From positions 1,364,001 through 1,428,000 of the forward strand of contig JAGTXK010000073.1 in NCBI GenBank assembly GCA_019096195.1: DNA of 64,000 bases, written 5' to 3'. The stretch's first letter is position 1. Each line of letters begins with the position of its first letter. The notes beneath the pieces are model-generated. The model ran no database searches. It worked only from the letters and a program-made list of their open reading frames with translations, and was not told the origin of the DNA. Made by a program: the position numbers and the translations under genes. Source of the stretch: Boletus sp. NGJ. Taxonomy: Eukaryota > Basidiomycota > Agaricomycetes > Boletales > Boletaceae. Positions 13,067 to 26,180 of this stretch are shown here, piece by piece.

Positions 13067-13270
13067 CTTGACCTGTCTGTCCCGAGTAGATTCCATCTTG
13101 GTACCGCGCGTTTCTTCGAAAGCCTTGCCAGTAGCCATTTTGGCAGCCCGCCCATCGTCGTCGAGTTGGACGTCGCCGTTCTCGATTTCGTGGGTGGTGG
13201 TGGGACCCATTGCTGTGTCAAAATCGTCGTCAGCCAGACTCCACTCAGTGGTGCGTGTACCAGGGCCCAT
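13067..13270 (-). CDS. Candidate first exon of the RRM protein gene
   Basis: ATG at 13270 opens 68 acidic, hydrophilic codons ending MESTRDRQVK in phase 0 with a donor GTGCTT at 13066. The phase fits the acceptor at 12731-12730, which would make a 337 bp intron, unusually long for this window. The alternative is that this is a separate small gene: the same frame stays open to 12746 and a neighbouring frame encodes a short hydrophobic peptide. RNA evidence is needed to decide. No family recognised. Confidence 0.4.
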
Positions 13271-13479
13271 TGCGGTAAGAGATGCAGGTGATGTTGCTCT
13301 GAGTTCTTCTTTATTTTTTATTCTCAATTTATTTTATTATTTTATATATTTATTCATGTATTACGTGGCTTGACTATGGTTCGTTTAAGTAAAGTTACAA
13401 GAAAACTACCCACAAGCCCTATGATAAACAAGACGAACAAGCAAAAAGTCCATTGTCCTTGACAACCAGTCCAGCACTC

Positions 13480-15412
13480 TCAAGCGAGAGTCCACAGTCC
13501 GCTAGCAACACCAATCACGACGAGCATAAGAACACTGCCGAACACTGTCCCATCAAGGGCAGCTGCGCCATTAGTATGAGGAGTGGAGGTGCTTGATCCC
13601 CCGCTAGAACTGCCAGTGGAGCCGGCAGGGAGCGTGGGGACAGAGGTGCCAGTGGCGCTAGCCAAGCAAGATGAAGCCGCCGCATTGACTGCACTGGTAC
13701 CCGATGGTGCGTGAGTGTTGACAGTGCCATTCCCACCAAAGCTGCAAGCTTGAGCATTGCTGCCGTTGTCGAGATACCACCGGGTCAGTACCCAAGAGAG
13801 CATAACCGCTACCGAAAATCATCTTAGTGATCCGACTCAAGACAAATGAAAAAATGACACGTACTTGGATCACACGCGGACACGGCGCCATACACGCCAG
13901 TGGTGCCGTTGGCCGCAATGGGATTGCAACTACTGCCTGCCTGCCCAAGCATACTGCAACCGTAATTAAGCAACGAACCGACAATTGCACTGTAGTTCGA
14001 GGTCGTTGGAGTGAACTGACAGCTCAAGTTGTTCTCCAAGCATGTGCAGGCGGCAAGATCGGGAGTAGGTGGCAAAGTGGTGGAAGCAAGCATAGTTGAG
14101 TTCTGCTGAGGGCAAGCCGGGTAACTCGTCGATCCAGCTGCGCTCTTGGAGGGTGAGTTAGGAGGTGAAGCCTGAGTGTACTGTGTCTTGAGGTTGTCGA
14201 AATTCTGGTTGACCGTAACTGTGCTACCATCAGCGGAAATCGAAACTATACCATAGCTGCCTTGCGCGCTCGCAGCGGGGAAGTAGGAGAAGGCAACACC
14301 ACCCGACCAGACAGGGGACATATCAGAGCTGAGAAGAGCTCCGACCTCACTCCAGTCAGTTGGTGGATTCGTGGGGCAACCGTACTCGCTAAAGTAGGCG
14401 GGGACATTGTAGGCTGAGTAAAGAGCCTCCGTTCCAGCATAAGATGCCTGGAAGGTCGAATTTCCGCACCATTGACTGCATGGATGTCAGACATCTCGGA
14501 CTGAGAGTAGAATTTGGTTGTGGTACGCACTAGTTGTTAAGCCCGTAAAGATCGATCGCAGTGGCACCAGAGTTAGTACTCGAGGGATCACAGGAGAGAT
14601 ATTCAGCAAGGGGAAGGATCCATGACGAATCGCCGTCGATGGCAGCATATCCAACAAGGGCAGACGACTTGATGGAGTTGCTGCAACAAAAATAGTTCGG
14701 TGAACTCCGGAACAACCTTGGCGCAATACTCACAGGTATGACTTGATGTCGCGGGCAGCTGCTTTCACAAACGTAGCTGCAGCTGTTCCGTTGGCTGCGA
14801 TGACGACTTCGTTTCCTACATTGTAGGCCAAAACGTTGTCATACTTTGAAAAGGCCTGGATAGTCTCGATGTATTGGTCTTGGAGGGCTGTTGTCCACGC
14901 TGGAGCAGCACGATCGATGGAGCCATTCACAGGCAAGGACAAGTCGATTCTACGACACGGTCAGGACTCTCCGCACGTGCGTGAGATTCCGACACCCGTT
15001 GCTTACATGGTATAAATTCCAGCATTGCTGAATAATCCCATACAAGTGTCGTGGTTCAGCGCTGGGTTGACACTGTAGGCACGAATAGTGTTGATGCCGA
15101 GTTGCTGGAGATAGGGCAAGTCACGCTGACAAGTAGTGCCATTGGACAAGGGGTCGATGTAGGTAGAGGGCTCAAGGAAAGGGTTGTTCGGGTCAGCAAC
15201 GACCTGACCTAGAGAGAGATATGAGGCGATATGCAATAGGCGAGGCACGGGATACGCGCACCTTGTTCCTGGTATGCGACACCTTTGATGTAGAATCTGT
15301 TACCATCGGCGGTATAGAGGTATCTACCCGCCCGAGTGACGGTCTGAATGGCTTGCACGCCGGAGAGAATGGCACCGGTAAAAATGAGGGAAGCTGCGAT
15401 GCGTGGACGCAT
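13480..15412 (-). CDS. GPI-anchored 1,3-beta-glucanosyltransferase, GH72 with X8 domain
   Basis: Cell-wall enzyme of the Gas1/Gel family that cuts and rejoins beta-1,3-glucan chains at the outer face of the plasma membrane. Six exons: 15412-15262, 15208-15007, 14949-14734, 14680-14531, 14475-13865 and 13808-13480, with 53-57 bp introns. A signal peptide (SLIFTGAILSGVQA) precedes the GH72 domain. The catalytic pair is visible as VGNEVV (acid/base Glu) and FSEYGC (nucleophile Glu). A Cys-rich X8/CBM43 module follows (ACTCLENNLSCQ; LLNYGCSMLG; QACSFGGNGT). The C-terminus is a Ser/Gly/Thr linker and a hydrophobic GPI signal (VLMLVVIGVASGLWTLA). X8 places it with the Gas1/Gas2-type branch. All splice phases fit; no lesion seen. 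Confidence 0.95.
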
Positions 15413-16459
15413 AGCTGATGGAAAAAAAAGAAAGAAAGAGTGGTAGAGAGCGACGGAATCAGCTGTCGAGCCTTTTTAATACGACGAGCGGTGTGGGGCA
15501 AACCTTGATCCGTTTTATAAGTACCACCCTGGGACTTGCCGGGCCTGAACAAATTCACTGGCGTAGAGAAAATAATTCACATGGGCAACAATGAATCTTC
15601 ACAACCCAAGGCTGTACTGATTGATATCCAATCGCGCTTCAGGCTGTAACAAACCTCTGAAAGTGCAGCCGCGTCTGCGGCGAGTGCATACCGCCCACCT
15701 AAATCGTCTCCTGTGCCCATGTCCACGGCCCTCTTGCCAACCGGGCCCCAGCTGCGCTTTACTTATCGAAGTGGTACTGGGCAAGGCGTTTCCCATGTAC
15801 AGTACATCACAAGCGCCGAACCATGTCTGTCTCGACAATACCCTCGGTACATACATCCGTTAATATTTGTACGTCGGTTCAGACGCGAAATTACAGTTCA
15901 CGAGCACAGTAACTTACGCGTACTGCGACGGGACCTCGAAGACGCACGTGAAAGAGTTGTTGACATTGTGGGAGAAAATTGAGAGGTATCTATTTCCGCA
16001 CATCAGCATCAGCAACAGCCAGGTAGCAATGATCCAGAAAGCAACGACGCATAGATTGCACAATAAGTACACAAGGTAGTGCTGCGGCATGGTTCGCCAT
16101 TAAACAGACATTGCTTTAGATGAGTGGCAGATTAAGGCTGTACAAATGCGGCAGATAGAGGCGTGTAAAAAAAGGGCAAGAAAGTGGAAACGTTCAGAAA
16201 GCAAGACCAAGTAATAGCTATGGGAATTCAATTGTGTATGCCGGACCAAAGTACAAGTGTGCGAGGTGATATGATCGAAGCCGGCCGATGCCCATAGGTC
16301 GAAAGGGGGTACTCCAGGAAGACGAGACAGACAAGCAACATTGGAGGTATCGGGCGTCGAATGCAAGGGAGATAGAATATACATAGAAATAGGGCATTAA
16401 CGAGCGGCTAGAAGGTTGAAGCTGGGTCGACAGTAACGCGGTGGTTACCACGGGACGTT
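15413..16459. other. Intergenic region, GAS / PUF4
   Basis: About 1 kb. It serves as upstream region of the glucanosyltransferase and as 3' region of the PUF gene. An A-rich tract lies just before 15413. Short frames at 15599-15863 and 15867-16079 show no family features and look spurious. Confidence 0.5.
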
Positions 16460-19400
16460 TTACATCCCGTAGCCGTAGCTCTGGTAGGGATCGCTCAATG
16501 ATCCAGCGAGGCCAACGTTCCCAAAGCTCACGTTAGCGTATGCCGACACACCAGAATAGCCAGCGGCGTGGGTATGCGGGGGTGTCAAGCTGGCATTATG
16601 AGGCGAGTTGTTTTGTAAAACATATCCATCGATGGAACGTGCTTGGAGACCATGCAGTTGAGGAGGCGCCAGATGTGAATGACCATAGGAGCCTTGCCCT
16701 TGCATTCCATAGAGGCTGGCCTGGGATCCATAGATCTCTGCAATTGGACCATTAGGGTGGACACTCTGTGGGAGGTGCCGCCCAGCAGTAGGGGGATGAG
16801 CTAAGCCAAGCGCCTGGTTCATGTTGATCATTTGATGACCGTGGTATCCGCTATTGTAGTTGTCCACTTGCTCACGTTGCAGCTTGTTTTGAATGCGTTT
16901 ACCATAGGGAGTGTTGCGGATGAGTGGGAGAACCGGACGGATACCCTCGACGAGGAGGGCACGTTGGGTAGGCTCTGCGTAATCAAGTGCAGTCTGAATG
17001 TCATCAGTAAGTAGTATTTCCAAAGAATATGATCACCAACTTGAACACAATAATTGCCATACGAGTCACGCAACAACTTCTCCAGACGCGAACGATTAAG
17101 CAATTCTTCGATGAGCATTTTTCTAGTGCTATGTTCGGCCACACGAACGCACTGTACGGCAGACTTGTCATGAGAAATCGTCGATGCACATGGTAACGGG
17201 ACTGACTTTTTCAATAACATTGGAGCTGAATTTCTGAACTGAAAGAGCGCATACATTGCCGGCGAATTGACGGATGACAGCATCGCTGAAGCGATTGTCG
17301 TTCAGGTCCAAGATATACTGTACGACCTAGCAACCAGAAAAAAAGTCGAACACCTGATGCCATGGTGATGTTTCGTGGTACTCACGTAATTGCCATAGGG
17401 GTCCTGGACCAACGTGAGAGCGTTGTAGGTGATCTCATTCACAAGTTGAATACGTTGGTGGTCGGAAGCGTGGTCAATGCATCGTTGTAAAACACAGCAT
17501 CCGTGGCGGTGAGTTGCGACTTCAACGCAATTAGCAGCGACAGCGTTGTAGATAAACTGCAGAGGATCAACGTAAGCGTAAAGATAACAGAATGACGCGA
17601 TGCAAGTACCTGGTTGTCCTCAGGGGCGAGCTTGTTGAGACATTTCTGAATGACATGGTTGCCGTTGAGGTCCTTGATAAGCACAACAACATGGAGGCTG
17701 AGCGCGACAATAATGGAATGAATCTGAACATTGTATCTCTGATCAGTCTAAACTCCTCCGTAAGTCTGGAAGAGAAGAGAAAAAGTGAATCAGACTTGCC
17801 TGTCGTCTAGTGGACAGGAAGTCAATCATTTTTTGTACAGCACGAGTACCATGCATGTTGAGTGATATATTGACCAAGTCTTGCGCAACCGATTCACAGA
17901 TAACATTCCGTTGTTCGTCGGTAGAATATTCCAAGAGCTTTTGGCACAAATAGTTACCAAAAGGATCTTCGCTTTGTCAGTATGACAGCTGATGTAAGAC
18001 ATGCTAACACCCACCTGTCATCAGATCCGCAAAGTGACCGAAGGTTTCGCGGAAGATCATGTCACGATGCTCTGGAACACCCTCCTCAAGCTTCTTTTGC
18101 AGGTACCGGCAGCCATGCTGATCCTTGCACAGTGCTGGAATTTCACCCTGCAAGTCTTCAAGACGGGTACCGGCAAACCGGTTGACTAGGAAAAAAAGAA
18201 ACATTGACGTGAGCTTTCCGGATTGGTCAAGATCCAAGTCAGGGACTTACGATCCATATCACCGCGTTTGTGCTTGGGACCGTGTAGACCGTTCATTTTG
18301 CCGTCGGGTCCGCCACCACGTCCAACACCAAGACCATAACGAGACCCATTATGATGGTAAAGCGCGGTCGACCCACTCGCACCGTTAGCCATAGGACTAC
18401 TCCGCGCGGTATTGTCGAAACCGTAGGCGCTGTAGCGAGAATTATCTAATTGACTGCTGAGGCCATACACCGAGTCAACACCATACTGCTGTATGAATGA
18501 TAAGAAACCTCAGAAATGGCAATGAATAATGAAATACCTCGAAGGGCAAGCCAGAATCGCTGAATTGACTGGACGGTAACCGAGATAACGACGGTTGAAT
18601 ATCGGCTTTCGCAGACTCGTCGAGGTGTTGGTTTCCTTGTGAGGATAAACGACCACTCAAATTTTGTCCATCCGGAGTAAGAGGTGTACCCGGAGTTTGT
18701 AATAGGTGGTTACTACTACCGTTAGCGATGGATAGAGGTGTGGCAGGAACGGATCGCGTCGCAGTGTTATGACCGTCAATAGCACCGGAAGGAGAACCCC
18801 GGCGAGACGACGGAGCGCCAGATGAACCAAGGTTCATCTGCGAGTGCTGTCCGACGTATGGTGTTGATGTCCCTGAGACCGCGGAAGTGAGATCTATCGA
18901 AGAAGAGGTCAACGTGAGCGTTGGGTTCGTCACTGTGCGACGGTCGGTTCTAGAGCTCAAGCCATCTGGGCCACGGGAATTGCCTACGAACTGTGGCCAT
19001 TCGGATGGCTTTTCACCGCGAGCCGCGAAGGAGTTCCGTGGGGAGAGCTGCGGGCGATGGGCGAGGTCCAGTGCGGCGGATGACGTTGAGATCTAACAAA
19101 AACCTGGTAAACAATACACCACGCTCGAATGCGAATCTTACCTTGTTAGCGTAAGATGTAAACTTGTCATCATCCGATGTCGGAAGATTCCTCATGGCAT
19201 CTTCGCGATATGAGGTTCAATTGACAAAAAAATGGTGCAACTCGGACTTACTATGCATCTCTTGATCCAACTGCTCATCAAGCATCATGCCAACGTTGTA
19301 TTGTTGGCCAGGACGCGCATGGTCATCCTCGTTATATCTGCCTCGAGCCATGATGGATTGCGTGGCTGCACCAGGGCTTGGTGTAGCCCGATTAGGTCTC

Positions 19401-20099
19401 TCCCCAGAGAGTGTGATCACACGAAAATGTTCTGCCAACTCTTCATCAAGGCTACTCGTGGAAGTACGACGACTCGCTGGCATGCTCTTAGCGCCGGCAC
19501 GATTGTACTGCCCGTTCATACCATGACCAGATCCAAGCTCAGGGGAGAGATCGACAGACGGGGCGTAAGCAACAGACTTGCGCTTATCGGCAACAGCGGA
19601 ACCAACGGCCCGAGAAAGAACATCCACGTCGACGGAAGAATGGGAAAGGGCCGACTTGATGAGGCTGTCGCTATGCAAAATTGCATTGACGCGTGGTGGG
19701 GTGGTCGGGGCGGAGACGGCTAAACCGACGGGGTCGTAGGGGATACTGAGCAGCTCCTGCGCTTGCTGCTGCTCCAAAACTCGCATCTGTTCCTCGAACA
19801 GCTTCCGCTGGATAGTACGCTGACGTTCGTGTTCCAAACGCTTCAGCTCGACGCGCTTTGATGAAAAAGTGTGGTGAGATAACAACAAGTGTAAAGCAAG
19901 TGAGACTCACAGCTGAAATGTCGGGCATATTAGTACCCAACCTCGCAGCCTGATACGGAGAATTCTAATTTAGAAATGGGCGCTTCAATGGAAAGAGACC
20001 TACCGAGTCTGCGAGGTCGAGGAAAGCAGGTGGGCTCTGCTTTCTGCCATCCGAGGCACGATCATCGGCGGAAGTATTAATGTTTTCAGGAATGTTCAT
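16460..20099 (-). CDS. PUF4: Pumilio/PUF RNA-binding protein, Puf4-like
   Basis: Cytoplasmic post-transcriptional regulator that binds UGUA-type elements in 3' UTRs. The long N-terminal half is low-complexity, with an early coiled-coil segment (VELKRLEHERQRTIQRKLFEEQ). Eight PUF repeats follow: GCRYLQ, GNYLCQ, GTRAVQ, GNHVIQ, GCCVLQ, GNYVVQ, SNVIEK and GNYCVQ. Under the known PUF code repeats 8-5 read U-G-U-A, and the remaining repeats select A/U positions. The text HRHGCCVLQRC matches yeast Puf4 as I remember it better than Puf3. After the last repeat (RNTPYGKRIQNKL) an unusual tail of over 100 residues, rich in Gly, Asn, Tyr and His, runs to YQSYGYGM. At least ten short introns; one at 17739-17799 is GC-AG. 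Start at 20099 opens the exon ending FLDLADS. Confidence 0.93.
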
Positions 20100-20917
20100 C
20101 TTGAATAGTAAAGCAGAGGACGACTTTTCTTCCAAAAGAAGATGAAGACAGAAAACAAATTGAACGAGGAAACGAGATTAGGAAACGGTAATGCTAGTTG
20201 CACAGTGGTAATCCTGTGACGGGGATGCAGGTGAGAAGAGATACGCGGGGTGCACTGTGGCACACCGACCTTGAAGCCAATTTTGAGCCGTTCTAGAATG
20301 GACTGGTGGTACAATGCGGCCAGGAGGGCTGATGGGTGAAACGCGCCGGGGAGATGTGAGGTGGCAAGAGGTGGACGAGGAGGAGGACATACCTTTTGAA
20401 GTGTCCGAGTTTTTTGCAGCGCAATGCAAGGGAAGACACTGGACGTTGTGTAGTTAAGACCACCGAATTTAAGGCACTTCGGTAACGTGGGGATCAAAAA
20501 AGGCTGGGCTTACCCTCATTTTTTTTTTCAAAGTCCGCTCTTGAGATATGTTTTTTCTTTCGTAAATCCCGATCCATGAAACAGAAAATTAATGGCCCAA
20601 GTCCAGAGCGCAGGAGACATATATCTCGCCGTAGAGACAGTACCTAACTTACTACCTCTCCTCTGTACCTCTTCCTACTACAATCCATCCCTTCGACAGC
20701 CGATTGGCCGTTGGTTAGTCGACCGCCCGGACCCGCAAGGGACGTCCGTTGCCAATTCACACCATCCCTTGGGCCCTTTGGTCATCCAACCCGCCGCGGG
20801 TTATTACCTTGAATCCTATCACGCCATGCCAACGTGAACTTAATATCGCCGTCAGCTTGGCTATTGTCGCGTATCTCGCGCGACGACGTCAACCCCGTTA
20901 ACATTGACAAGCATGTA
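20100..20917. other. Intergenic region between PUF4 and UVRAG-like genes
   Basis: About 0.8 kb: 5' leader and promoter of the PUF gene (AT-rich stretches near 20510-20590) and 3' region of the UVRAG-like gene. No gene, repeat or RNA recognised. Confidence 0.5.
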
Positions 20918-23900
20918 TTAGATAAATGAATCTATGGGAACGACAGTCGATAGCGACGTTGCACCACAAGTCTTTTCCTCTGCAGCGCAGGCACCGTTCG
21001 GTACATGTACATTCCCTCCTTGCTTCACCGCCGAGGTCACACTTTGTTCCGCACCGTCAATGATAACGCCCTTGATGGTGCGCCTGTCGTCATCGTCCTC
21101 TGGCTTCCCGCCACGACCAGACTCCGCAGCCTCCGAAGAGTCAGAGGGTACATCCACAAATGCACCGCCCTCCCGTGCTTCTTCTGCTGTGTCTGTCGTG
21201 GATTTCGCCGACGGTTGTGGAGTGGTGGGTGAGTTGCGTGAGCGAAAGAAGCCCGGAAGAGGCGGAAATCCGAGGGAAAGCTTCGAGTACCGCGAAAGCG
21301 TACTTGTACCTCCTTCACCCGGACCAGCTTTCGGCGTGGTCACGCCACTACTCGGAGAGGCGTTTGACTCTTGAGGCAGCTCAGCAGTAAGCAGACTTGG
21401 ACTCCGCCCCGCCCTCGGTGTTTCGGACGCTCGGTTGGTGGCAAGTGGGGATGCCGGTCGAGGGAGCGTGGCTAGACTCACTGTAGACGGCGAGCCCTGA
21501 CACCGCGGGTTGCTTGGACCACCTTCAGAACTGTCGAACGAAGACCACGGTATCCACTCACTGAACGCTTACACACTCCCCGTCAGTAAGTGTGAGTAGC
21601 AAATTTTTCAGATTAGGTAGAGTATGTCGCATATCAAGTGCTCGCAGGTCTCGGTCCGCCATAAGCTGGAACACCTGTGAAGAGTTGCCGCCAAGTTGGA
21701 TTGCAACATGCTTACCATTTCTATATCCTTGTTAAGCAGGAACACTGCATATTCAAATCGATACGTATCCACGCCTTTCGAGAAGAGGGGAAACCTACAA
21801 CTTGTCAGTCAACGAACCATATTAGGAAGAAAGGTGAGACACACATTCGAGGGCCAACCATTGCTGAGATGTTGTCTCTGACCAAGCTCCTGCTCCCAAT
21901 GTACGTGATTGGGTAGACGAGACCTTTCCCCATGTACACAGAGAGGAGGTGCACGAGATGGGCCGCGTACCCCAAAGCTGTTGCCACTGATTCTTCTGTA
22001 ACCTCTTTGTGAGATGAAAGCGACAAAGGCGGCGCGGGCTCATTAGAATGAAAGGGGATCGGTAAAGGAACAGCGAGAATTGTAAAAAGGAGTTCTGATG
22101 GGGATAAAAGTTCAATCGGGTATATTGTAGCGAGGGTCGATATGAGTGACGTTCGAATGGGTGGAAGGTGATTCCGGACGGCAATGAGATTGTTCCTAAT
22201 GGGACAGGTCAATGTGGACGAAGAAGTCTGGTCTGGCTAGACCTACCTCTCCTCGGTGACTCGAACCACCTGAACCGAGAGCATGGTCATCTCTTGGACT
22301 TGCAGCGCTTTCGCCTTTGTGAGACAGTCTCTCCGAATCCGGATCTGCATGCGGCGCGTGGCAAGGTCGTCACGTACTGAAGAAGGCGTGTTACGTGGCG
22401 AAATGAAGGAAGCACAATCTCGACATACAACGATTTGATCCTTCAATTATGGTCTGAATTTCGGCCCGCCGGTCATCAATGTGCGCTTGACGTTCGGAAG
22501 CTTCGCGTTTCTGTAAATACGGGTCAGGTCAGCGGTAATTACATAACAAAGAAACATTGCTTTTGTGTACGTACCAAAATTGGAGCATGGTCTTTGGCAA
22601 GGCAAAGATCAATTTCTCTAATGACATCATGGAGCGACTCTTCCGTGCCCTGTATACTCGTTTGTAGAGTCACTAATCTGAAGGAGGTGAGTGAAACGAT
22701 GCATATTCATCCATTTGGGTCTACTTACTGCAAAAGTTCCTCCAAACTGGCTGTCCTTGCTTCTAACTTACGGGATCTCCGGAAAACACCTAATATTGAT
22801 TGACTGCCTCGCATTATCGAAGGAATGACTTCTGTATTTTGAATAAGTTTGCGACCTTCCGATTCTGGGTCCGTATTGTAACCCGACGGTGACGGTGATC
22901 GCGATTGAGATCGCGAACGAGACCAGGCGGGAGGTGGCAAATGAAAACTTTGGCCGGTCGGTAGGAAGGACATTACGAGTGTGTTCGATGGTAACTGCGA
23001 CGGATGGTTCTCGAGCTTATGGAAGCAAATGTAGCGAGTGAGTCGATGAGTTCGCTAGATCGGTCTCTCATACCTACTTCGGCAGATAATGGCATCAGCT
23101 CCGACAAGGAAAAGTCCCATTCTTCCAGCACCTTCCACCGTGGGCCCCTAGATACGCCCCCGATGTCATCACTGTCCTTTTGTTTACCCTTGGCGTTTCC
23201 CAGATGCATGGCGTTGAGATCAACTTTTGCCCAAAGTTGAATTCTGAGCCGGTCTGCGCTCAGGTTCGTGTGTTCTGAGAAATCGGTCTGAGATGATGCA
23301 TCGAGGCTGTAAAGTGGATTTGTAGAAGGACGATGTATCGGTGAGATGTAATTGGGGACCTTGGGAAATACGTATGCTTCTGCAAAAGACAGAAGGGGTG
23401 ATTGGTGACTCGAAGACTTTTGCAATGGTGCAGAAGACGACACCCTATGTGTCTTTACTGCTTTAACAGCTGGTGAGGATGAAGATACTTGTCGTGCCAT
23501 GGGTTGTGACTTCCCCTTTGATATGGTTAAACGTGAAGTTGCATGCGAGACTGTAGGTATGGAGAGCATCTTTGCCACTCCTATGCTTGCAGACCGGGAT
23601 GCTTTTGCACCCCTGCGAGTAGCTTGCGCCGAAGCATTTGAAGGTGTCACCGATGTAGTGGGGGTTGGGGAAGGTCCACTGTCGGCGCGAGATCTCGAGT
23701 TTCCATTGACCGACGGTGGCGATGGTGAAAGAGGTGGTGGTTCAGGGACGGCTATTGTTACAAAAGTCTCCACGAGACGCGACCTGACGACCTTTTCCAA
23801 GGTCCGCTGAGAGTGATCGAAATAAAGTGTCGACAAAGGAACATTCGAGACCGAATTGGTGGGTGCTGCAGACGAAAGGCTTGCTGAGAGGCCATGCAAG

Positions 23901-24474
23901 GAAACGGTAGAGGTTGTCCGGATCCGAGTTTGTCTCGTAGTTGGAGCAGAAGGGTTGGTCACCAGTGAGCGAGGCAAGGTGTTCCCCGAGCTCGATGTTG
24001 GTCCTACGCTGCCCCCAGCTGAAAAACCCCACGCGTGACTGTGTCCTCCGCCGCCCCCTTCCCTCCCCGCCTCCCCTCATGTCATCCGAAACCCCGGCGA
24101 CACTATCCACAGGGACATTCTTCAGGGTGTTAACCGAGGTCGTGGATATTCGCCGAGATCGTCTACGCAGCAGAGTCACGTCGAGATCATCGGATAGGTT
24201 GCCTAGGGGGGTGAATTGAGAATGTGTCGCTGGTTGGGAGAGGGCTGAAGCAAAAGCGTCGCGGACAGGAAAGGGTGTGAGATTGCGTATCTGGACGGAC
24301 GTCAAGTGTCGAAGGCGGCGCTGGAACTTGTATCCCTGGCGCAGGACAGTCATTTGAGTATGCACGCGTGCTCAAATGTATAGTGGCACTCACCCCGCCG
24401 TGCAATGGCTTCGAGTCTGGGTCGCAGCTAGTCGAGCTGGGTGTTGGCAACGCATCCTGAGCACCACCCGACAT
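20918..24474 (-). CDS. UVRAG/Vps38-like subunit of the Vps34 PI3-kinase complex
   Basis: Probable component of class III PI3-kinase complex II (with Vps34, Vps15 and Atg6), acting in endosomal sorting and autophagy. The first exon (ATG at 24474) ends DSKPLHGG and splices to GYKFQRRLRHLTSVQIRNL. A Ser/Pro-rich region with a split C2-like segment follows (RSRLVETFVTIAVPEPPP; NLSADRLRIQLWAKVDL; VLEEWDFSLSEL). Next comes a coiled coil (SRKLEARTASLEELLQ; LHDVIREIDLCLAKDHAPIL; RRDCLTKAKALQVQEMTML). The conserved C-terminal region includes TSLISTLATIYPIELLSP, VATALGYAAHLVHLLSVYMG, YPITYIGSRSLVRD and DMRHTLPNLKNLLLTL. The last 180 residues are disordered. Splice sites were followed in outline only, so the internal exon ends are approximate. 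UVRAG versus Atg14 rests on the BARA-like C-terminal text. Confidence 0.85.
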
Positions 24475-24650
24475 GTCTGCGGGTCAAGATGCCAAAATGT
24501 TAGCGACGATATCGCTTTGCCGGTGAGCGTATACCTGTAAGCGGAGCAGGCTTTGCAGTGCCCGGTTGTGAACGTGGATGTAGCAAATAATAGTACTTTG
24601 ACTTTCTTTCCTTTCCCGGACCCGACATACAACTCTTTCTTAAGTGCGCT
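24475..24650. promoter_or_regulatory. Short divergent promoter, UVRAG-like / 24651 gene
   Basis: Only 176 bp separate two divergent start codons. A pyrimidine-rich stretch (about 24598-24625) precedes the + strand ATG. Co-regulation is possible but not shown by the sequence. Confidence 0.4.
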
Positions 24651-26180
24651 ATGCAGACTCAAACTCAAACTCCCAACAGCGATTCTACCGCCACGGGTGC
24701 TCTTGGACGGCCAGCGGGTCTGCCTGGTGTTATGCCACCGCCCCCTGCGCCAGCAGGTAAAACTGCCATGCTGGAACGTGAGGCCAACGCGTTGTCATCC
24801 AGCTTCAAGGCAAGTGCAAGTTCCGCCGTGTTTGAGCGATACACTTCATTTCGAATAGAACGCAGTCGTAAAGACAGGTCAGATCTATGCCTTCCATGCC
24901 GACGCACGCAGACTGTAAGTAAAGGAACTCAACCATAGTTCAGAGCGACAAAAGCATTGCCCTAACATTACCGCTCGTTCTATTAGAGGGATCCACAAGT
25001 ATGCACCATACCCACCACGTACACTAACAGCTTCCCTCGGTCGCGAACTTGAAAAATACGATCAGTTCTGTGATGCCATTGAATCGCAATTGGTGAGCGA
25101 CACTCTCCTATCACCTAGCCACCCTCTCAAGCATTGTCACATCAGTTGCGTGCTATTTCAGTCTTAAAGCGAGATTTGACTCGCGAGGAACGTCGTGCGC
25201 GAGAGGCTGAGCAGGCTGTTATCGCAGCACAAGCACCCAAAATCCCTCTACCATCAGTCGAGGCGGGTGACGTTATGATGCTACCCACGTCTACCCCGGG
25301 TCAAGGCTCGCCACAGGGACCTACTCCACACATACCCATGCGTCGTCAATCCGCCATCTCGTTGTCTTCTCTCAATCGGAACGCGCTTCTACCCAAGCTT
25401 GACCTCTCTTCGTCTTCCATGCGCATCTCTGCCGAAGAAGTTGCGTTGTTTCCAAAAGGCCTCGTCCCGTCTCCGGTATCACTCGCCCCGAAATCAGCTC
25501 GCCCGTCAGCGACAGCCGACATTGACCTCATGGCAGCATTCGCCTCGGCTGCAGCTGCCAATTCAGGCAGCCAACGTGTCGATATTGATCTTACTGTGTC
25601 AGACAGTCCGCCGACGATGGTGACTAGTATCGACACAGCTTTGGGTAGTTCTGCTGATAAGCCCATCGAACTCGATCTTGAAGGTATTGACATGGAGATG
25701 TCGGACATGACGAATCTGTTTGGGGACGCTGCAGAGTCCACATCCGGTGACCGGCAGACAACAGTGGATAGCCTTTTCTCTCCCACAACGGCCAATTCGG
25801 GTGCACCAGTGTCAGCGAACGAGGTTTCGCAGGCTCAAAAGGGCGGCGCAGCGGATGCTCATATCGATATGGACATCTTGGACGCTCTCCATGGTGAGCA
25901 TGGTGGCCAAGGCGAAAATTTGTTTGGTTCGGTGGCGAGCGGGTCTAGTGGTGGGATCCAGCAACCGCCTTCTGGGAGCATTATTGCCCCACCTCCGTCG
26001 TTGGTGACCGGTTTCACTCAGGCTGGTATGCAGAGCAGTGTTGGTGGATTCGATCTGTCAACGCTAGACCTATCGAACATCGACCCGGCTTGGCATAACA
26101 TGAGTTTGACGGACATGGAGGCACTTTTGAATATGCCTTCGTCGGGGAGCAACCAGGAGGGTCAGAAACCGGGACCGTAG
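24651..26180 (+). CDS. Uncharacterised protein with conserved N-terminal helical region
   Basis: Three exons, 24651-24877, 24987-25092 and 25146-26180, join in frame to 455 residues. Only the phase-2 donor at 24878 keeps the second exon open. The N-terminal third contains a charged helical block (VFERYTSFRIERSRKDRGI, ELEKYDQFCDAIESQLLRA, then SVLKRDLTREERRAREAEQ) that looks structured and conserved. The rest is acidic and low-complexity, with short hydrophobic/acidic motifs (VDIDLTVSD; IELDLEGIDMEMSDMTNLFG; LSLTDMEALLNM-like end) that resemble transcription-factor activation or coactivator-binding motifs. I considered a fungus-specific Mediator subunit but cannot support it. The protein has no signal peptide or membrane segment and is likely nuclear (inference). 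Confidence 0.75.

Noticed and set aside
16703-16900. Possible transposon remnants near PUF4
   Set aside because: Repetition there is Gly/Asn/His codon bias in the PUF4 tail.
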